A stretch of DNA of 44,590 bases from Clostridium sp. Its GTDB lineage: Bacteria > Bacillota > Clostridia > Lachnospirales > Lachnospiraceae. The translations under genes were made by a program, and so were the position numbers. The notes beneath the pieces were generated by a model that had not been told where the DNA came from, searched no databases, and saw nothing but the letters and a program-made list of their open reading frames with translations. Below are positions 40,819-44,590 of this stretch, in pieces. The stretch is from positions 1 through 44,590 of the forward strand of contig JAGZZT010000019.1 of assembly GCA_018377235.1 (NCBI GenBank). Reading direction: 5' to 3'. Position 1 is the first letter of the stretch, and each line of letters begins with the position of its first letter.

Positions 40819-41654
40819 ACTTCCATTTCAATTAACGTGACATAGTGATCCGTATTCTGGGAAGCCAGGCTGTCCAGGATACAATATTCATAGGAACCAG
40901 ATACTGCTGAAAAGCCCATCCGTTCAAGCTCAGAAAAAAGAAGCTGATAGGCGCTGCCGCTTCCCGTATAGCGCCCTGTAAAGTAATAGCGGGCGTAGAG
41001 TCCGGGCGGCTTAGTCAGAGACAGGACGCCCTTACACTTTTTCTCCAGCGGAAGGAATACGTGAGAGGCCCGCAGGCAGTGTCCCCCCTTCAGCTCTTTC
41101 AGGGGGATGATAGCTCCCTGCTGGTAAAAGTAGGGGTAATGTTCCTGTTTCGCCTTTGTCATCAGCTTTTTGATGGCAATATTTTGAGCCATCAGATCTT
41201 CCTCATCTGTGCCTTTTCGGCGTTTGGGAAAGAAGACAGGCTCCACTGCCAGAAGTTCCGGCTTCTCATGGCAGATCAGGAAAACTCCCTCTTTTTTTGA
41301 GGTCAAATCCTCAAGGGTTTTCATTTTCCAGGAGAGCTGCTTTTCAATGGTCTGCAGCCTTTTTATTTTCTGGCGGATGCTTGCAAGCTGTTCTTCCATA
41401 CGGGAGACGGCGTAGTCTCTGGTCCGCTGTTCCATAAAAGTTCTGATTTCATCTAAGGACAGGCCGATTTCCTTCAGCATAGAGATATTATCGAGAAAAT
41501 CCAGCTGATCGGCGCTGTAATACCGGTATCCGTTGTCCGGATCTACATATTCTGGTTTTAAAATCCCTTTTTTATCATAAAAAAGAATCGTCTGCTTGGA
41601 CAGGCCAGACAGCTTCGCCATCTCTCCAGCGGTAAAACGGTGCTTCATCATCAT
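40803..41654 (-). CDS. MerR-family regulator with GyrI-like effector domain (BmrR-type)
   Basis: A 283-residue regulator. The N-terminal winged helix (about 4-75) reads FTAGEMAKLSGLSKQTILFYDKKGIL and NGYRYYSADQLDFL, the MerR hallmark. A long dimerisation helix (about 80-125) leads to a C-terminal GyrI/effector-binding-like domain, as in BmrR and other drug-sensing members. There are three consecutive ATGs; the first is at 41654, but AAAGG upstream would also serve the second or third. It is divergent from a YitT-family gene, and the promoter between them has the 19-bp spacer typical of MerR targets. Confidence 0.9.
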   Translation of the reverse strand: MMMKHRFTAGEMAKLSGLSKQTILFYDKKGILKPEYVDPDNGYRYYSADQLDFLDNISMLKEIGLSLDEIRTFMEQRTRDYAVSRMEEQLASIRQKIKRLQTIEKQLSWKMKTLEDLTSKKEGVFLICHEKPELLAVEPVFFPKRRKGTDEEDLMAQNIAIKKLMTKAKQEHYPYFYQQGAIIPLKELKGGHCLRASHVFLPLEKKCKGVLSLTKPPGLYARYYFTGRYTGSGSAYQLLFSELERMGFSAVSGSYEYCILDSLASQNTDHYVTLIEMEVKKKG

Positions 41655-41668
41655 TAGTCCCTTTCTGC

Positions 41669-41699
41669 TTGACAATATAGTAACTATATCCTTTATACT
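41669..41699 (+). promoter_or_regulatory. MerR-type promoter with 19-bp spacer and operator dyad
   Basis: TTGACA (41669-41674, perfect), a 19-bp spacer and TATACT (41694-41699). Within the spacer is the dyad ATATAGT-A-ACTATAT (41675-41689). Overlong spacers holding a dyad are the classical target of MerR activators, which twist the DNA to realign the boxes. It drives the yitT-like gene; the regulator gene lies immediately to the left. Confidence 0.9.
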
Positions 41700-41738
41700 G
41701 GTTTGTGTCAAGAAATCATTGAAAAGGAGCTGTTATCT

Positions 41739-42407
41739 ATGAAAACGCCGCAGAGGGCACAGTTGAAGAAGGAAGCGTTTCGTTATGCAGGGCTGATGCT
41801 TGGAACAGCGGTTTTATCATTCGGACTTTATAATGTACACAGCCAGTCAGATATCACAGAGGGAGGTGTACTGGGGCTGCAGCTGCTGCTACAGAACTGG
41901 TTCGGAGTTTCTCCCAGCGTGATCGGCCCGGTTCTCGATCTGATCTGCTATCTTATTGGCTGGCGGATTTTAGGAGGCGCTTTTTTGAAAAATGCCATGG
42001 TATCTACGTTCAGCTATGGTTTCTTTTATTCAATCCATGAAAGAATGGGATATTTGCTTCCTGATTTAGGCCGCAGTCCGATTTTTGCAGCCATTGTGGG
42101 CGGACTTTTCGTGGGAATCGGCGTGGGGCTTGTAGTCAGGGCTGGAGGAGCCACGGGAGGCGACGACGTGCTGGCGCTGATTCTCAATAAGCTGGCAGGC
42201 GTGAAGCTGGAAAAGTGCTATTTTTTTACAGATTTTGTAGTGCTTGTACTATCCCTGAGCTATATTCCTGCGTTTAAGATTGTATGTTCGCTGCTTACCG
42301 TCACAATCTCTTCGTATATTATTGGAAAAATGTATCGGGGAGAGGAGAAAGAAGATTCGAGGGAGGAGACAGATTTGAAGCAGGCTGGCAGAGAAGAACT
42401 GGTATAG
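41739..42407 (+). CDS. YitT/DUF161-family membrane protein
   Basis: A 222-residue integral membrane protein with about five helices and the repeated family motif (FGLYNVHSQSDITEGGVLGLQLLL and VVRAGGATGGDDVLALILNKL). Family members are often 280 or more residues with a C-terminal DUF2179 domain; here it ends after a short charged tail without it. Biochemical function is unknown in the family. The start at 41739 has AAGGAG 9 nt upstream. Its promoter is the MerR-type one, so it may be induced by the ligand of that regulator. Confidence 0.88.
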   Translation: MKTPQRAQLKKEAFRYAGLMLGTAVLSFGLYNVHSQSDITEGGVLGLQLLLQNWFGVSPSVIGPVLDLICYLIGWRILGGAFLKNAMVSTFSYGFFYSIHERMGYLLPDLGRSPIFAAIVGGLFVGIGVGLVVRAGGATGGDDVLALILNKLAGVKLEKCYFFTDFVVLVLSLSYIPAFKIVCSLLTVTISSYIIGKMYRGEEKEDSREETDLKQAGREELV

Positions 42408-42431
42408 AAATTTTTGATAAGAGAATAGTGA

Positions 42432-42489
42432 ATCCGGGAAATTTTCTGATATCTTCTTATGAAGCAAAGAAAATCTCCCGGATATTTTT
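42432..42489 (+). terminator. Terminator of the yitT-like gene
   Basis: ATCCGGGAAATTTTCT pairs with AGAAAATCTCCCGGAT (42468-42483) and is followed by TTTTT. A strong stem with one bulge, convergent with the DUF885 gene. Confidence 0.85.
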
Positions 42490-42506
42490 ATGGCTTTTTT
42501 GCTGTT

Positions 42507-44366
42507 TTACTGCGCTCCACAGGTGAGAAGCCACGTTTTAAAGTAGGGTTCCATTACGCGGAAGGAGGCTCCGTCCATATCCAGAATAAATTTGTGGAAC
42601 TGAATGGGATCGTACCGCTCTCCTAATGTTTCTATAGCTGTTTCCCGCATTTTTACCATCTCCATGTATCCAGTGTAATACTGCAGATAATTGGCGGGAT
42701 TGTCGGCAACGGCATAATAGATTTCCTCTACCACCTGGCCATCGGTGATACCATAGAGTTCTTCCAGAAATTTAGCCGTGCGTTCCTGACTCCATCCCTC
42801 GTAGTTGATATTAATATCAAGCAGTGCGTAGAGTCCCAGAGTAGCAGCCTGGTTATGTGCTAAAAGTTCGGAAAGCTCTGGGGAGAGACCATTGTCAAAG
42901 CGGTAGGAATAGATTTCCGCGTAGGTTCCCCAGCCTTCTGTGTAGCCGCCGCAGGCCAGAAGCCTTAGAAGCGGATCCTTCACATTCTGGTTGGCATAGA
43001 CAGTCTGATAGAGGTGTCCCGGGTAACCCTCGTGGGCCAGAGTCGTGTACAGAGCTTCGGCAGAGGTCTGCTCTGATCCTCCGTTAATGTAGATGACATT
43101 GTGCTGCCAGCAGTCGATGGGAGCGGTCAGGTAGAAGGCGGGGCTTAAGGAAGCTTCTAACGCCTTAGGAACCTGATGAACTGTGTAATCAGCCTCTGGA
43201 AGAGCTGGAAAATCCTTCACAGCCTGAGTTTTCAGGGCATCTAAAATAGCGGCAGGTTCCGTCTGAGCGAAGGAATAGCTGGCAGACGCCTCAGAAAGCT
43301 CCGGGTGATTTTGCAGAAGAAGTGTCACCTGGGCTAAATCTTCACTCATATGTACCTGCACCTGCTGTTTCAGCTCTGGAACTGTATAGCCTGTGCCGGT
43401 GGAGGAGGCTGCAAGATATTCATAGTAGCGTTTTCCATCTGGGTATCCGCACAGTCCCATAGAATTAGAGCCGCGCCCTTTCAATTTTTCAAGCTCTCCG
43501 GCCAGCATCTGGTAGGCGGGAATAAAGTGCTCCTTCATAACCGTCAGATGACGTTTTTTGTACTCCTCCTTCTCCTCTGGAGTCAGGTCTTCAATGCTGT
43601 CCAGCTTGCTGTTAAAGGTTTCGTTTAAAAAGCTGTTCTCAGGCCGGATCATGTAGTCCTTGCAGGACTGGATGATCTGATTGAGCACCAGGTCACAGGG
43701 CGCCAGGCCCGCATCGGCCCGAACTTTCTCAAATTCAGCAATACTTTTGTAGTAGGAGTCAATCTGGGACATCAGATTCAGGTAATCCTCCACATCCTGC
43801 CTGTCGTAAAAGGCATACTCTGCAAACAGAATGGGAAGCTGAGCCTGGGTTCCGATGGTGGTGGATACAGGGCGGGAGTAAAGTTCCAGCCCCTTGGCCA
43901 TCTGCTCCGTTTCCAGGTAGTCGTCAAGAGCCCGGTAGGTGAACAGCTGATCTGCTGTCAGAAGGGAGGGATCAAAGGCATGCAGCTCCTCGGACAGCTT
44001 TTCCATATCAGCAGAAACCTGCTGCAGGTATTCCAGAGAACATTCTCCAAGCTTCGGATCAGCTGTGGAAATGCCATAGTTTTCCGGGTCCTTCAGCATA
44101 TAGTGGAGAGTCAGGCCGGATCCCTCCAGCTCGTCTTTAAATATCTGCCTTGTAAACGCATCAAATGCCGCCTGTACAGATTTTTCAGAGGAAGAGACGG
44201 CAGAGCTTTCCTTCTGAGATGCTTCAGTTTCTGACGCAGACTCCGGTGACGTCAGTGAGACACCGGTTTCTTCTGTTCCTGCGGCTGGGGGCCTTGAGCA
44301 GGAACTGAGCATGATAGAGAGAAGCATAGCCAGCAGGAAGCAGCAGTATTGTCGTTTCGCTTTCAT
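42507..44366 (-). CDS. DUF885 lipoprotein, putative metal-dependent peptidase
   Basis: A 619-residue exported protein. The signal peptide ends in lipobox LSSC (Cys23), followed by a Ser/Glu-rich linker. The body matches DUF885, including the hallmark LAHEGYPGHLYQ (HExxxGH-type, probable zinc ligands) and the later GWGTYAEIYSY. DUF885 proteins are helical and fold like gluzincin peptidases; substrates are mostly unknown. It would act on the outer face of the membrane, perhaps on peptides. The start at 44366 has GGAGG 8 nt upstream; the frame stays open upstream but without a signal peptide. Confidence 0.9.
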   Translation of the reverse strand: MKAKRQYCCFLLAMLLSIMLSSCSRPPAAGTEETGVSLTSPESASETEASQKESSAVSSSEKSVQAAFDAFTRQIFKDELEGSGLTLHYMLKDPENYGISTADPKLGECSLEYLQQVSADMEKLSEELHAFDPSLLTADQLFTYRALDDYLETEQMAKGLELYSRPVSTTIGTQAQLPILFAEYAFYDRQDVEDYLNLMSQIDSYYKSIAEFEKVRADAGLAPCDLVLNQIIQSCKDYMIRPENSFLNETFNSKLDSIEDLTPEEKEEYKKRHLTVMKEHFIPAYQMLAGELEKLKGRGSNSMGLCGYPDGKRYYEYLAASSTGTGYTVPELKQQVQVHMSEDLAQVTLLLQNHPELSEASASYSFAQTEPAAILDALKTQAVKDFPALPEADYTVHQVPKALEASLSPAFYLTAPIDCWQHNVIYINGGSEQTSAEALYTTLAHEGYPGHLYQTVYANQNVKDPLLRLLACGGYTEGWGTYAEIYSYRFDNGLSPELSELLAHNQAATLGLYALLDININYEGWSQERTAKFLEELYGITDGQVVEEIYYAVADNPANYLQYYTGYMEMVKMRETAIETLGERYDPIQFHKFILDMDGASFRVMEPYFKTWLLTCGAQ

Positions 44367-44390
44367 CTTTTTATACCTCCATTTTGTTTC

Positions 44391-44419
44391 ATTATAATTT
44401 ATATTATGGCCAATTACAA
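44391..44419 (-). promoter_or_regulatory. Sigma-A promoter of the DUF885 gene
   Basis: Reading leftward: TTGTAA (44419-44414), a 17-bp spacer and TATAAT (44396-44391). It would give a short leader of about 20 nt holding the GGAGG site. Confidence 0.75.
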
Positions 44420-44454
44420 CTGATGAATATACTGGAGAAAGGAAGGCGCGCAAA

Positions 44455-44486
44455 GGCAGGAGCCGGGAAAATCCCCGGCTCCTGCC
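44455..44486. terminator. Strong hairpin next to the group II intron
   Basis: GGCAGGAGCCGGG (44455-44467) pairs perfectly with CCCGGCTCCTGCC (44474-44486), loop of 6 nt. It is followed on the + strand by AAAGCTGTG rather than a T-run, as if an insertion had displaced the tail of a terminator. Confidence 0.6.
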
Positions 44487-44495
44487 AAAGCTGTG

Positions 44496-44590
44496 GTGCG
44501 CCTGGCGGCGCACGTTTCTAACGGGTGAAAGTCCCGAATCCGCCCGGTAGCGGGAAGGATATAGCCAAAGGCAAGGGTGTCCATCGTGAG
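44496..44590 (+). mobile_element. 5' end of a group II intron (truncated by the window edge)
   Basis: From 44496 the sequence begins GTGCGCC, matching the GUGYG 5' end of bacterial group II introns, and continues with ACGGGTGAAAGTCCCG, a stem-loop typical of domain I in such introns. The rest, including any reverse transcriptase ORF and domains V-VI, lies outside. The exact 5' boundary is uncertain by a few bases. The position 9 bp after a strong hairpin recalls class C introns, which insert behind terminators. Confidence 0.7.

Overview
The window looks like chromosomal DNA of a spore-forming, gut-type Clostridia, most likely Lachnospiraceae (inference). The reasons are: a type II fatty-acid operon using FabK, a FabT-like MarR regulator, the spore-maturation genes spmA and spmB, DUF4860 and DUF1461 proteins, lipoproteins with Glu/Thr/Ala-rich linkers, and good sigma-A promoters with AGGAGG-type ribosome sites. 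Two perfect parS sites at the left edge place it close to the replication origin.

Layout. 1-333: tail of an unidentified gene and two parS sites. 334-10.4 kb: ABC exporter (-), DEDDh exonuclease (+), DUF1461/D,D-carboxypeptidase fusion (-), HAD phosphatase (+), a lipoprotein made only of a 24-bp repeat, a DUF4145/SH3b membrane protein (-), trmB with a 44-codon small ORF, and two identical tRNA-Lys(CTT) genes. 10.4-14.6 kb (-): a type IV pilus-like operon with pilT, pilC and four small membrane proteins but no pilB. 14.7-17.4 kb (-): secreted transglutaminase-like protein and a tandem pair of polysaccharide deacetylases behind a long leader that can fold into a multi-stem RNA. 17.8-20.2 kb (+): polar amino-acid ABC importer. 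20.3-24.9 kb: MATE transporter (+) and a two-component system (-).

25.2-36.1 kb (+) is the core of the window: fabH-acpP-fabK-fabD-fabG-fabF-accB-fabZ-accC-accDA plus a second FabK/nitronate-monooxygenase-like enzyme. Together they encode malonyl-CoA formation, the ACP carrier and the complete elongation cycle. A palindrome matching the FabT operator lies just after the fabH promoter. The likely FabT protein is encoded about 3.6 kb beyond the end of the cluster, at 39.7 kb.

36.1-42.4 kb: spmA and spmB, separated by a TIGR00300-type gene and an ArsC/Spx-like gene, then fabT, a GerMN-like lipoprotein, and a divergent MerR/YitT pair sharing a 19-bp-spacer promoter with a dyad, the classical MerR architecture. 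42.5-44.4 kb (-): DUF885 lipoprotein. The right edge holds a strong hairpin followed by what looks like the 5' end of a group II intron that runs out of the window.

The candidates most likely to be undescribed are the deacetylase leader RNA (17480-17604), the DUF1461/D,D-carboxypeptidase fusion with an internal signal peptide, the repeat-only lipoprotein and the PilT-only pilus-like operon. Family names were assigned by reading motifs. No database search was run.
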